Notes: generated by a model not told the origin, from the letters alone. Positions 25,448 through 33,895 are shown, numbered from the stretch's first letter. The stretch: DNA of 46,024 nt from Blastococcus sp. MG754426 (GCF_021699055.1 NZ_SSXC01000027.1:1-46024), one strand, 5' to 3'. Translations and numbers: made by a program.

Positions 25448-26862
25448 GCCTGCAGAACCTGCTCTCCGGCCCGCCGGCGATCGTCGCCGCCGGCGTCGAC
25501 GTCTTCTCCGAGGCGCTGCGCGCCCAGGGCGCCGACGTGCACGACGTCGACTGGCGCCCGCCGGGCTTCGGCGACCCGGCCGACCTCGCCGCGCTGGCGC
25601 TGGACCCCCGCCGGGCCGCGGCCAACCGCACCGCGGTCGAGCGGCTCATGGCGGCCGGCTCCGTGCTCGTCGACGTGCGGCCCGCCCGCGAGGTGATCGG
25701 CCTCACCGACCGCACGCTGCTGCACTCCGGCCCGCCGCTGGAGTGGGAGAACGCCTCCGGGCCGATGCGTGGCGCCCTGGTGGGCGCCTGCCTGTTCGAG
25801 GGGTGGGCCGCCGACGTCGAGGAGGCCGAGATCCTCCTCGCCACCGGCGCGGTCACCCTCGACCCCTGCCACCACCACCGCACCGTGGGCCCGATGGCGG
25901 GCGTCACCAGCCCGTCGATGTGGATGTGGTGCCTGGAGGACCCGGTCACCGGCGGGCAGGCGTTCTGCAACCTCAACGAGGGCCTCGGCAAGGTGCTGCG
26001 CATGGGCGCCTTCAACGAGGAGGTGCAGGCCCGGCTGCGGTGGATGCGCGACGTCCTCGGTCCGGTGCTGTCCAAGGCGGTGCGCGGCTCGATCGACGCC
26101 GGCAACGACCCGCTCGACGTCAAGGCCGTGCTGGCCCAGATGCTGCAGATGGGCGACGAGGCGCACAACCGCAACCGCGCCGGCTCCCTCATGGCGCTGC
26201 GCGAGCTGTCGCCGGCCATCGTGGCCAGCGGCGCGCCGTCGTCCGACATCGCCGACGTGCTGCGCTTCATCGGCGGCAACGAGCACTTCTTCCTCAACCT
26301 CGGCATGCCGACGGCGAAGCTCGCGCTCGACGCCGCCCGCGGCATCCCCGGTTCGACGATGCTCACGGTGATGTCGCGCAACGGCACGGAGTTCGGCATC
26401 CAGACCTCCGGCACCGGCGACCGCTGGTTCACCGGCCCGGCCAACACCCCGGTCGGCCTGTTCCTCGGCGACTACGGGCCGGACGACGCCAACCCCGACA
26501 TCGGCGACTCCGCGATCATGGAGACCTACGGCATCGGCGGGTTCGCGATGGCGGCGGCGCCGGCGATCGTCCGGTTCGTCGGTGGCACCGTGCCCGACGC
26601 CCTGGCGACGACGGAGCGCATGTACCAGCTGACGCTGGCGGAGAACCCGGCGATGCAGATCCCGATCATGGGCTTCCGCGGCTCGCCCACGGGGATCGAC
26701 GTGCTCAAGGTGGCGCGCACCGGGTGGCTGCCGCAGATCAACACCGGCATGGCCGGCCGGGTCGCCGGCACCGGCCAGGTCGGCGCCGGGCTGGTGCAGC
26801 CGCCGCAGCAGTGCTTCGAGCAGGCCCTGGCCGCGCTGGCCGAGGAGGCCCGCACCGCCTGA
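25444..26862 (+). CDS. DUF1116 protein, YlbE/AllG-like
   Basis: This 472-residue protein matches the YlbE/DUF1116 family: an N-terminal Rossmann-like part (GVDVFSEALRAQGADVHDVDWRPP), DPCHHHRTVGPMAGVTSPSMW with a His cluster, NEGLGKVLRMGA, GDEAHNRNRAGS, and LTVMSRNGTEFGIQTSG. It is translationally coupled to fdrA and is presumably its partner subunit. A DUF2877 (AllH/YlbF) third subunit, usual in enterobacterial clusters, is not found in this window. The reaction is probably carbamoyl transfer between an oxalurate-like ureide and phosphate. That is family-based inference. Confidence 0.9.
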   Translation: MSLQNLLSGPPAIVAAGVDVFSEALRAQGADVHDVDWRPPGFGDPADLAALALDPRRAAANRTAVERLMAAGSVLVDVRPAREVIGLTDRTLLHSGPPLEWENASGPMRGALVGACLFEGWAADVEEAEILLATGAVTLDPCHHHRTVGPMAGVTSPSMWMWCLEDPVTGGQAFCNLNEGLGKVLRMGAFNEEVQARLRWMRDVLGPVLSKAVRGSIDAGNDPLDVKAVLAQMLQMGDEAHNRNRAGSLMALRELSPAIVASGAPSSDIADVLRFIGGNEHFFLNLGMPTAKLALDAARGIPGSTMLTVMSRNGTEFGIQTSGTGDRWFTGPANTPVGLFLGDYGPDDANPDIGDSAIMETYGIGGFAMAAAPAIVRFVGGTVPDALATTERMYQLTLAENPAMQIPIMGFRGSPTGIDVLKVARTGWLPQINTGMAGRVAGTGQVGAGLVQPPQQCFEQALAALAEEARTA

Positions 26863-26880
26863 TCCCGCGGCGGACGCGAG

Positions 26881-26917
26881 GAACTCGTGGCCATCAGCGG
26901 CTGGTGACCACGAGTTC
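26881..26917. terminator. Convergent terminator between DUF1116 and PilZ genes
   Basis: GAACTCGTGG and CCACGAGTTC form a 10-bp stem with a 17-nt loop that can itself pair partly (GCC..GGC). It lies between two convergent stops. Confidence 0.6.
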
Positions 26918-26928
26918 GTCGCATCCGG

Positions 26929-27657
26929 TCAGAGCATGCCGCGGGAGCGCAGCTGGCGGAGCCCGGCGAAGACGTGCCGGCGGATCAGGTCCTGGGTCTT
27001 CTCCGGCATGTCGAGGAACCGCAGGCTCAGCTCGATGCCGCCGTCCTGGCGCGGGATCCGCCGGATGACCTCGCCGCGGCAGGCGACTTCCTCCCGGTCA
27101 TCCAGGCGCACGACCAGCGGGAGGACCGCGCCGACGCGCAGCGGGTTGCCGGCGTCGGGGCCGCCGTCCGCCACCGGCTGCTCCGGCGCGACGCCCGCCG
27201 TGGGCTGCCCGGCCGGCGCGGGGGCTCGCGCGGGCTCGCGCGGGGCGAACAGCGCCCGGATCCCGCCCTCGCTGATGTCCACGGTCAGGCCGTGCAGCAC
27301 GTCCGGCCCGACGGTCATCTGCACCTGCAGGCTGAGCGGCGCGCGCACCGCGGACCGCCGCTGCCCCCGGGTCGACGGGCCGACGGGGCGCAGCCGCCAC
27401 TGCGGCGGGTGCAGCTCCGCGGCGATGAGCTCGGTGGGGAGGGAGCGCAGCTCCTCCGGCCCGCGCCAGATCACCTCGACGTGCTCGCCTGCCTCCAGGC
27501 GGACCCGCCGCCGCGAGCGGTCCTCGCCGATCGACACCACGATCTCGGTGGGGTCCGAGGACTCGACCAGGCTGATCAGCACGTCCCCCCGGCTCGTGGC
27601 CAGCAGGTCCACCACCGTGCGCGCTTCCGGGTAGTCCACCCCTGCGTCCACCAGCAT
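26929..27657 (-). CDS. PilZ-domain cyclic di-GMP receptor (YcgR-like)
   Basis: This 242-residue protein has an N-terminal YcgR-like barrel (about 1-95) and a C-terminal PilZ domain. The cyclic di-GMP motif is seen as RSAVR (RxxxR) after a basic RGQRR stretch, with DISEGG (DxSxxG) some 30 residues later. A Pro/Ala-rich insert of about 35 residues separates strands of the PilZ barrel. It probably reports c-di-GMP level to motility or surface functions. ATG 27657 or the adjacent GTG 27660 both fit an AAGGAGG ribosome site; I use the ATG. No flagellar genes are nearby. Confidence 0.9.
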   Translation of the reverse strand: MLVDAGVDYPEARTVVDLLATSRGDVLISLVESSDPTEIVVSIGEDRSRRRVRLEAGEHVEVIWRGPEELRSLPTELIAAELHPPQWRLRPVGPSTRGQRRSAVRAPLSLQVQMTVGPDVLHGLTVDISEGGIRALFAPREPARAPAPAGQPTAGVAPEQPVADGGPDAGNPLRVGAVLPLVVRLDDREEVACRGEVIRRIPRQDGGIELSLRFLDMPEKTQDLIRRHVFAGLRQLRSRGML

Positions 27658-27785
27658 CACGGCCCCTCCTCCTTCTAGAACGGACGCGTCTTGGATCGCG
27701 CGCAGGCTAGTGGGCGGAGAGGGGCGCTGCCCCGCATTCCCGGCGGAACGGCGGCCGGCGTGTCGTCGTACCGGGAGGCGGCGGC

Positions 27786-28541
27786 TCAGGCGGGGCCGCA
27801 GGTGAGCAGGTGGTCGACGGCGGCGGCGAACCCGTCCACGTCGTCCAGCGCCTCCGCGAACGGCACCCGCAGGTCGTAGCAGCCGCTGCGGCCCTGCACC
27901 CGGAACCGGACGCCGAAGCGGTCCAGCCCCAGCAGTCGGACGTCGTCGTGCCGCCCGGCCCAGCGCTGGACCCGCCCGCGGAGCCGCCCCAGTGGCGCCC
28001 GGTGGCGGGCCACCAGCTCCGACTCCGCCCCGCTGACGGGATCGGGCCGGGCGGCCCGGAAGTCGTCGGGGTCGACGTCGGCGCGGGTGCCGGACTCCTC
28101 CAGCTCCACCTCGGCGAGGTCCAGGCGCACCAGCGACGCGCCGAGGCCGACCTCGAACAGGACGTCGGCCGGCGAGCTGCCGGCGAAGTCGAGCACCAGC
28201 CGCGGCACGTCCCGCTCCTGAACCGGCGCGAGCCACCCGCCGAGCTGCACCAGGCCGCGGACGGGGTGGCGCAGCGGGAAGGGCGCCCGGTCGGCGACGG
28301 TCAGCCGCGCGGGGACGTCGCCCAGCGGGGAGCTCCGCAGCGCCGCCACGACCCCGCCGTCGGTCGGGACGACGAGCAGCACGTCGCCGTCGGCCGTCGT
28401 CGTCGCGGCCAGCACCGCGCAGGACCCGGTCCCGGCCACGTGGAGGGCGGCGGAGGAGCGCACCGCGACCGTGCGGGCGCGCTCGGCCGCCGGCGGCTGC
28501 CGGTCGACGGCCGCGGAGGAGGGGGTGGGGCCGGCCGTCAT
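27786..28541 (-). CDS. DUF2470 protein, HugZ-like haem utilisation
   Basis: This 251-residue protein pairs an FMN-binding split-barrel-like N-terminal part (SSAALHVAGTGSCAVLAATTTADGDVLLVVP) with a C-terminal DUF2470 domain (LVARHRAPLGRL through DVDGFAAAVDHLLTC). This combination is found in HugZ-type haem oxygenases and related pyridoxamine-oxidase-like proteins. It starts at ATG 28541 with GAGG at good spacing. The iron box upstream (28573-28591) agrees with iron-repressed expression. Whether it cleaves haem is inferred, since haem-ligand residues vary in this family. Confidence 0.83.
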   Translation of the reverse strand: MTAGPTPSSAAVDRQPPAAERARTVAVRSSAALHVAGTGSCAVLAATTTADGDVLLVVPTDGGVVAALRSSPLGDVPARLTVADRAPFPLRHPVRGLVQLGGWLAPVQERDVPRLVLDFAGSSPADVLFEVGLGASLVRLDLAEVELEESGTRADVDPDDFRAARPDPVSGAESELVARHRAPLGRLRGRVQRWAGRHDDVRLLGLDRFGVRFRVQGRSGCYDLRVPFAEALDDVDGFAAAVDHLLTCGPA

Positions 28542-28572
28542 GGACCACCTCGGGGTGCTCGCGGATGAGTAG

Positions 28573-28591
28573 TAAGGTGAGCCTAACCAAA
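28573..28591. promoter_or_regulatory. DtxR/IdeR iron box between divergent DUF2470 gene and rpsD
   Basis: TAAGGTGAGCCTAACCAAA matches 17 of 19 positions of the DtxR/IdeR consensus TWAGGTTAGSCTAACCTWA. It starts 32 bp from the DUF2470 start codon. It also covers TAAGGT (28573-28578), the best -10 candidate for rpsD. Confidence 0.8.
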
Positions 28592-28604
28592 CCGGAGGTC
28601 CCGA

Positions 28605-29207
28605 GTGAACACGCCCCGTCCCAAGGTCCGGCTCAGCCGCGCGCTGGGCATCCCGCTCACCCCGAAGTGCGTGCAGTACTTCGAGCGCCGCCCCTACCCG
28701 CCGGGCGAGCACGGGCGGAAGCGTCGCAAGGACAGCGACTACTCCACCCGCCTCAAGGAGAAGCAGCGGCTGCGCGCCCAGTACGACATCAGCGAGACGC
28801 AGCTGCGCGCCGCCTTCGACCGCGCGAAGCGCTCCGGCGGCAAGACCGGCGAGGCGCTGATCCAGGACCTCGAGTCGCGGCTGGACGCCACGGTGCTGAG
28901 GGCCGGCTTCGCCCGCACGATCTACCAGGCCCGCCAGTTCGTCACCCACCAGCACGTGCTGGTCAACGGCAAGCGGGTCGACCGGCCGTCCTACCGGCTC
29001 GCGCCCGGGGACTTCGTGCAGATCGCGGAGAGGTCGCGGACGAAGGAGCCGTTCGTCGTCGCCGCATCCGGCGCGCACGCCGAGGCGCCGACGTACCTCG
29101 AGGTGCGGCTGGCCGACCTGACCGCCCGCTACGAGCGGACGCCGTCGCGCGAGGAGGTGCCGGTCGTCTGCGAGGAGCAGCTGGTCGTCGAGTACTACTC
29201 CCGCTGA
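28605..29207 (+). CDS. rpsD: 30S ribosomal protein S4, stand-alone copy
   Basis: This 200-residue S4 has the N-terminal domain RPKVRLSRALGIPLTPK and ERRPYPPGEHG, then the S4 RNA-binding domain LESRLDATVLRAGFARTIYQARQFVTH. It ends LVVEYYSR. It lacks the four-Cys zinc site of C+ type S4 proteins, with a single Cys at about residue 22. It resembles the Streptomyces S4, which is also encoded away from the alpha operon. GTG 28605 has GGAGG 6 nt upstream. S4 starts 30S assembly and can repress its own mRNA. No other ribosomal gene is near. Confidence 0.95.
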   Translation: MNTPRPKVRLSRALGIPLTPKCVQYFERRPYPPGEHGRKRRKDSDYSTRLKEKQRLRAQYDISETQLRAAFDRAKRSGGKTGEALIQDLESRLDATVLRAGFARTIYQARQFVTHQHVLVNGKRVDRPSYRLAPGDFVQIAERSRTKEPFVVAASGAHAEAPTYLEVRLADLTARYERTPSREEVPVVCEEQLVVEYYSR

Positions 29208-29403
29208 CCGGTGCGCCCGGGCCCGTGCCCGCCGTGCGCCGGTCGCCGCGGGCCCGCGTCGGGCCGGAGATCCGGCGACCGCGCGTGCATCCGGTGGGGT
29301 GGCGCCCGGTCGTGCCCGATTCACCTGCGGTCGGTCCAGGTGCGAGGATGCGAGCGGCGCGCGCGGACAGCCACCGGTTCGGTGGTGCGGGCGTGCCCGG
29401 CGG

Positions 29404-31158
29404 GTGGGGAGCGGTGCGCTGAACAGCCAACTGGCGGAGCTGATCCCCGGTCACCCCCGGTCGGAGCTCCAGCGGATGGTCCTCGAGCACGACTGGGCGC
29501 GCACCCCGCTGGGCCCGCAGCAGGACTGGTCGCCGACGCTGCGCACCGCCGTCGGCCTCTGCCTGAACTCCCGGTTCCCCATGCTGCTCGTGTGGGGGCC
29601 CGAGCTCGTCATGATCTACAACGACGGCTACGCCGCGATCCTCGCCGGCCGGCACCCCGCGGCCCTCGGCGGGCGGGTGGCCGACGTCTGGCCCGAGGTC
29701 TGGGCCGACATCGAGCCCATGATCACCGAGGTCCTCGCCGGGGGCGCCACGTACGACGAGGACCTCCCGCTGACCATGACGCGGCACGGGTACGACGAGG
29801 AGACCTACTTCACCTTCGCCTACAGCCCGGTCGTCGAGCCGGGCGGCGGCGTGGTCGGCTTCCTCGACACCGTCGTCGAGACGACGTCCCGCGTCCTCAC
29901 CGCCCGGCGGCTCGGCGTCCTGCAGCGGCTGGGCAGCCTGCCGCGCGCCGCGCACGGGGACACCACCGAGGCGGTCGTCACCGCGCTCGGGCTGCTCGCC
30001 GATGCCCGGTCCGACTGCCCGTTCGCCCTGGTCTACCTCGCCGACGACGAGGGCGTGCCGCGCTTCGTGGCCGGGCAGGGACTCGCCGGGCACGAGGGGC
30101 CGGCGCCGGTGGAGGTCCCGGAGCAGGTGTTCCGGGCGATGGCCACGGGGGAGGCGCAGGCGGTCACCGGCCTGGCCGCCCTCCTCCCGGGCGGACAGGC
30201 CTCCGGTGCGAGCCCCGCCGGGCGGGACGCCGTCCACACCGCCGTCGTCCTGCCGCTCACCGCCGCCGGCGCGGAACGGCCGATCGGGGCCGTGGTCCTC
30301 GGCGCCAGCCCCCACCTCCCGCTCGACCACGACTACCGCGTCTTCATGGCGCTGGTCGCGGGGCAGGTCGCCGCGACCGTCGCCGACGCGCAGGCGGTCG
30401 CGGCCGAGCGGCGCCGGGCCGAGGAGCGGGCGCGGTCGGACCAGGCTCGCGCCCAGTTCTACACCGACGTCGCCGTCACCCTGCAGCGCGCGGTCCTCGG
30501 CCCCACCGTGCTGCCTCCGGGCTTCGCCGTCCACTACCAGCCGGCGACCGGGACCCTCGAGGTGGGCGGCGACTGGTACGACGTGGTCGACCTGCCCGGC
30601 GACGGCTACGGGGTCGTGGTGGGCGACGTGGTCGGGCGCGGGCTCTCCGCCGCCGCGGTGATGGGTCAGCTGCGCAGCGCCGGGCGCGCCCTGCTGCTGG
30701 AGAGCAGGTCCCCCTCGCAGGTGCTCGCGGCGCTCGACCGGTTCGCCGACATGGTCCCCGGTGCCGCCGTCAGCACGGTGTTCTGCGCGGTCGTCGATCC
30801 CGCCACGGGTGCGCTGCGCTACAGCAGCGCGGGTCACCCGCCGGCGGTCCTCGTCGACGCCGACGGCCGTACGAGCCTGCTGCGGGACGCGGACTCCCTG
30901 CCCCTCGCGGTCGTCGACGAGCTGCACCGGCCCGAGGCCGAGGCGGTGCTCCCGGCCGGCTCCACGCTGCTGCTCTACACCGACGGCCTGGTCGAACGCC
31001 GGGACGAGGCGATGGACGAGGGGATCGAGCGGGCCGCGGCGGCCCTGGTCGAGGGGCGGCACCTGGCCCCGGCCGAGCTCACGGCGCTGCTCACCGAGCG
31101 CCTGCTGGGTGACGCCCCGGACGACGACGTCGCGTTCGTGGTCGTCCGGCGCAGCTGA
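29404..31158 (+). CDS. PAS-GAF-SpoIIE phosphatase (RsbU-like)
   Basis: This protein of about 584 residues has a PAS-like domain (NSRFPMLLVWGPELVMIYND), a GAF-like domain (about 190-340) with a short coiled coil after it (AERRRAEERARSDQARAQ), and a PP2C/SpoIIE phosphatase domain. The phosphatase motifs GGDWYDVVDLPG, VVGDVVGRG, SAGHPP and LYTDGLVERR supply the metal-binding aspartates. Such proteins dephosphorylate anti-sigma-factor antagonists in response to light, redox or energy signals. The start is uncertain: GTG 29404 lacks a good ribosome site, and a CTG at 29419 has GGGGAG upstream. The frame is open further 5' without homology. Confidence 0.88.
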   Translation: MGSGALNSQLAELIPGHPRSELQRMVLEHDWARTPLGPQQDWSPTLRTAVGLCLNSRFPMLLVWGPELVMIYNDGYAAILAGRHPAALGGRVADVWPEVWADIEPMITEVLAGGATYDEDLPLTMTRHGYDEETYFTFAYSPVVEPGGGVVGFLDTVVETTSRVLTARRLGVLQRLGSLPRAAHGDTTEAVVTALGLLADARSDCPFALVYLADDEGVPRFVAGQGLAGHEGPAPVEVPEQVFRAMATGEAQAVTGLAALLPGGQASGASPAGRDAVHTAVVLPLTAAGAERPIGAVVLGASPHLPLDHDYRVFMALVAGQVAATVADAQAVAAERRRAEERARSDQARAQFYTDVAVTLQRAVLGPTVLPPGFAVHYQPATGTLEVGGDWYDVVDLPGDGYGVVVGDVVGRGLSAAAVMGQLRSAGRALLLESRSPSQVLAALDRFADMVPGAAVSTVFCAVVDPATGALRYSSAGHPPAVLVDADGRTSLLRDADSLPLAVVDELHRPEAEAVLPAGSTLLLYTDGLVERRDEAMDEGIERAAAALVEGRHLAPAELTALLTERLLGDAPDDDVAFVVVRRS

Positions 31159-31175
31159 GGCGGGCGGAGCGGGCC

Positions 31176-31772
31176 GTGGACGTCGTCCGGACGAGCAAGC
31201 GGCTGTCGTTCGTACTGCGCCACCGCCCCGACTCGGTCGGCCTCACCCTCGACGAGGCGGGCTGGGCCGACGTCGGCCGGCTGCTCGCCGCGCTCGGGAT
31301 CACCCGGGAGGAGCTCGAGCACGTGGTGGCCGCGAACGACAGGCGCCGGTTCGCCTTCGACGGCACCGGCACGCGGATCAGGGCCAGCCAGGGTCACAGC
31401 GTCCCGGTCGACCTCGGCTACCTCCCCGAGCCGCCGCCGCAGGAGCTGTTCCACGGCACCGTCGAGCGGTTCCTCCCGGCCATCCTGCTCGAGGGGCTGC
31501 GGCCGGGCCGCCGGCACGCGGTCCACCTGTCCGCCGACGTCGTCACCGCGCGGGCGGTCGGCGGGCGACGCGGCCGCCCGGTCGTGCTCCGGGTGGACGC
31601 GGCCGGCATGACCGCGGACGGCGCCGCCTTCCGCCGGTCGGCCAACGGCGTGTGGCTGGTGGACGCCGTTGCCCCGCGCTACCTCACCGTGGTGGGCGCC
31701 GCCACCGACCCGGGAGGGGAGCCGCCGCTCACCCGTCCAGGACGCCGCGGAAGGTCTCCTCGGTCTCGGTGA
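31176..31772 (+). CDS. kptA: RNA 2'-phosphotransferase KptA/Tpt1
   Basis: This 198-residue protein has the full Tpt1 pattern: RLSFVLRHRPDSVGLTLDEAGW, RIRASQGHS, LFHGTVERFLPAI, HAVHLSADV and SANGVWLVDAV. It transfers an internal RNA 2'-phosphate to NAD+. In fungi this completes tRNA splicing. In bacteria the substrate is unknown, and RNA or ADP-ribose capping has been proposed. It starts at GTG 31176 with a GGCGGAG site, 17 bp after the phosphatase gene, so probably one operon. Its last 44 bp overlap the convergent TctC gene, in a basic tail (RPGRRGRSPRSR) beyond the conserved domain. Confidence 0.92.
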   Translation: MDVVRTSKRLSFVLRHRPDSVGLTLDEAGWADVGRLLAALGITREELEHVVAANDRRRFAFDGTGTRIRASQGHSVPVDLGYLPEPPPQELFHGTVERFLPAILLEGLRPGRRHAVHLSADVVTARAVGGRRGRPVVLRVDAAGMTADGAAFRRSANGVWLVDAVAPRYLTVVGAATDPGGEPPLTRPGRRGRSPRSR

Positions 31773-32694
31773 ACAGCTCCGCCAGGCCCTCGCCGTCGAT
31801 GAACTCCTCCGGTACGTAGCGCTCGTCCAGCGCCTCGACCACGCTCGCCTCCTCAGCGGCGCTGCGGAGCGTCTCCTCGAGCGTCTGCTGCACGTCGTCG
31901 GGCAGCCCGGCGGGCGCGATGACCCCGAAGGTGGTCGTGCTCTGGACGAGCTCCGGGTACCCCTCCTCGACGAAGGTGGGGGCGTCGACGTAGGGCAACG
32001 GCTCCTCGCTGCCGACGGCCAGCACCCGCAGGTCGCCCGCCTCGATGGCCGGCAGCACGTCCTGCGAGAGGTTGAGGAAGCCGGCGGTCACGTTGCCGCC
32101 GAGCAGCGCCGTCTGCACCTCGGAGTTGCCGTCGAACGGGACGACGGTCAGCGGCACGTCGTAGAGCTGGGTGATCCGCCGCGTCTCGGCGGCGTGCGTG
32201 TTGGTGGCGCCGGGCGTGCCGACGGTGACCGCACCGGGCTCCTCCTGGGCGGCGCCGAACAGCGACGCCAGGTCCTGGTGGGGTGAGTCGGCGGGCACCA
32301 CGATGCCCGACGGGACCCGGGTGACGACGCCGATCGGGGTGAAGTCCTCGCGGGTGTAGCCGACGTCGTTGGTCAGGTAGTTGAGCACCGCCGTCGGCAG
32401 CGCGGTCATGGAGAGGGTGTGCCCGTCGGCGTCCTGCTGGATCAGCTCCTGGTACGCGGTCGCCCCCGAGGCGCCCGGGAGGTTCTCGACGACGACGGTC
32501 TCGCCCAGCTCCTCCTGCATGTGCGAGGCCAGGGCGCGCGCCGCGATGTCGGTCGGCCCGCCCGCGGTGTACGGGACCAGCAGCCGGACGTTCTGGGACG
32601 GGAAGCCGCCCTCGCCCGGCCCGGGGTCGTCGGAACCGCACGCGGTCAGGGCGGTGGCGGTGAGCAGGGCGGCGAGCACGCGGGAAGTTCGCAT
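31729..32694 (-). CDS. Tripartite tricarboxylate transporter substrate-binding lipoprotein (TctC)
   Basis: This 321-residue exported lipoprotein has a signal peptide MRTSRVLAALLTATALTAC ending in the lipobox LTAC. A TctC/Bug fold follows: VRLLVPYTAGGPTDIAAR, VVVENLPGASGATAYQEL, VGTPGATNTHAAETRRITQ and FGVIAPAGLPDDV. It would bind a carboxylate outside the membrane. The partner membrane proteins TctA and TctB are not encoded in this window, so it is an orphan here. ATG 32694 is chosen for the signal peptide. Its 3' end overlaps kptA tail to tail. Confidence 0.93.
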   Translation of the reverse strand: MRTSRVLAALLTATALTACGSDDPGPGEGGFPSQNVRLLVPYTAGGPTDIAARALASHMQEELGETVVVENLPGASGATAYQELIQQDADGHTLSMTALPTAVLNYLTNDVGYTREDFTPIGVVTRVPSGIVVPADSPHQDLASLFGAAQEEPGAVTVGTPGATNTHAAETRRITQLYDVPLTVVPFDGNSEVQTALLGGNVTAGFLNLSQDVLPAIEAGDLRVLAVGSEEPLPYVDAPTFVEEGYPELVQSTTTFGVIAPAGLPDDVQQTLEETLRSAAEEASVVEALDERYVPEEFIDGEGLAELFTETEETFRGVLDG

Positions 32695-32803
32695 GGGGGC
32701 TCCTGATGTGGGGACGGCGTCGCCGTCGCACCGGGTCACCGCCCGTGTCCGGCGGTGCGCCCATCGTGCGGCATCCCGGCCGGCCCGGCATCTGCGCCGC
32801 CCG

Positions 32804-33895
32804 TCAGGCGGGGAGCCGCACCGCCAGCAGGGCGATGTCGTCGTCGCCCCGGCTCCCCAGGGCGCTGAGCAACCCGTCGCACATGCGGCCCAGCGGTTCG
32901 CGGCCGATGTCCCGCAGCGTCCGCACCAGCCAGGTGGTGCCGTCGTCGAGGGTCATGCCGCGGCGCTCGACCAGCCCGTCGGTGTACAGCAGCAGCGTGT
33001 CCCCCCGGCGCAGCAGCACGTCGTGGTCGGTGCGGGCCGGCCCGTCGCCGGGGCCGGCTCCCAGCAGCCGGTCGGGCATCCGCTCCAGCACCTCGACCCG
33101 CCCGTCGGCCCGCACGACCACCGGCGGCGGGTGCCCCGCGTTGGACCACTGCAGCGGCACCGCGTCGGCGCCCCCGTCCCGCGGGTCGACGGTGGCCACG
33201 GCGACCGTCACCAGCGTGTCCAGGCCCAGGCCCGCGAGGACGTCGTCCAGCGCGGTGAGCGCGGCCGCGGGGGAGCCGTGCCCGACCCGGGCCAGGGCAC
33301 GCAGCATGCCGCGGGTCTGCGCCATGGTCGCCGCCGCCGGGGCGTCGTGCCCGGCGACGTCGCCGATGACCAGCATCGTCCGTCCGTCGGTGAGCGGGAA
33401 GGCGTCGTACCAGTCCCCGCCGACCTGGGCGTCCCGCGCGCCGGGCAGGTAGCGGGCGGTGGTCTCCAGCCCCGGGACGGTCGGGACCTCGCCCAGCAGG
33501 GCCCGCTGCAGCGTCTCCCCCGTACGGACGGCGGCCCGCGTCGCCGCGGCCTCCGCGCTGAGCCGGGCGACGTGGGCCTCCCGGCGCAGCCGCAGCTGGC
33601 AGGTGAGCACGGCGAGGGCGCCACCGAGGGCGACGGCGACCAGGCGGATCGTCTGCGCCACCGCCGTCTCGGCGGTGTACTGCTGGCTGTAGAGGCCCAG
33701 CAGGGTGGCGACGACGAAGGCGGCCGCGGCATAGGCGACCGTGGCCCGCCGTCCCAGGAAGGTGGCCGACGCGAGCGGGGCGATGACGCTGAGGCCGAGC
33801 ACCACCTGGCCGCGGCCGCTGACGATCTCGGCGGCGACGACGAGCAGCAGCACGAGGGCCGGGAGGGCAGCGTTGACGCGCCGTGACCGCTTCAC
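32804..33895 (-). CDS. Membrane-anchored SpoIIE/PP2C phosphatase
   Basis: This 363-residue protein has three or four N-terminal membrane helices (about 10-100: ALPALVLLLVVAAEIV, VVLGLSVIAPLASATFLG, VAYAAAAFVVATLLGLY, IRLVAVALGGALAVLTC). A linker helix and a cytoplasmic PP2C-type domain follow. Motifs are GGDWYDAFPL, LVIGDVAGHDAPAAATMAQ, SNAGHPPPVVV, LLYTDGLVERRG and a final GDDDIALLAVR. It likely acts in a general stress partner-switching pathway as a membrane sensor. It starts at GTG 33895 with GAGGGGG upstream. No anti-sigma or antagonist gene is nearby. Confidence 0.9.
   Translation of the reverse strand: MKRSRRVNAALPALVLLLVVAAEIVSGRGQVVLGLSVIAPLASATFLGRRATVAYAAAAFVVATLLGLYSQQYTAETAVAQTIRLVAVALGGALAVLTCQLRLRREAHVARLSAEAAATRAAVRTGETLQRALLGEVPTVPGLETTARYLPGARDAQVGGDWYDAFPLTDGRTMLVIGDVAGHDAPAAATMAQTRGMLRALARVGHGSPAAALTALDDVLAGLGLDTLVTVAVATVDPRDGGADAVPLQWSNAGHPPPVVVRADGRVEVLERMPDRLLGAGPGDGPARTDHDVLLRRGDTLLLYTDGLVERRGMTLDDGTTWLVRTLRDIGREPLGRMCDGLLSALGSRGDDDIALLAVRLPA

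Noticed and set aside
27786-28541. Considered whether this gene near DUF1116 is the missing DUF2877 carbamoyltransferase subunit
   Set aside because: Its C-terminal domain fits DUF2470, its promoter has an iron box, it lacks the shared regulon motif, and it is on the opposite strand.
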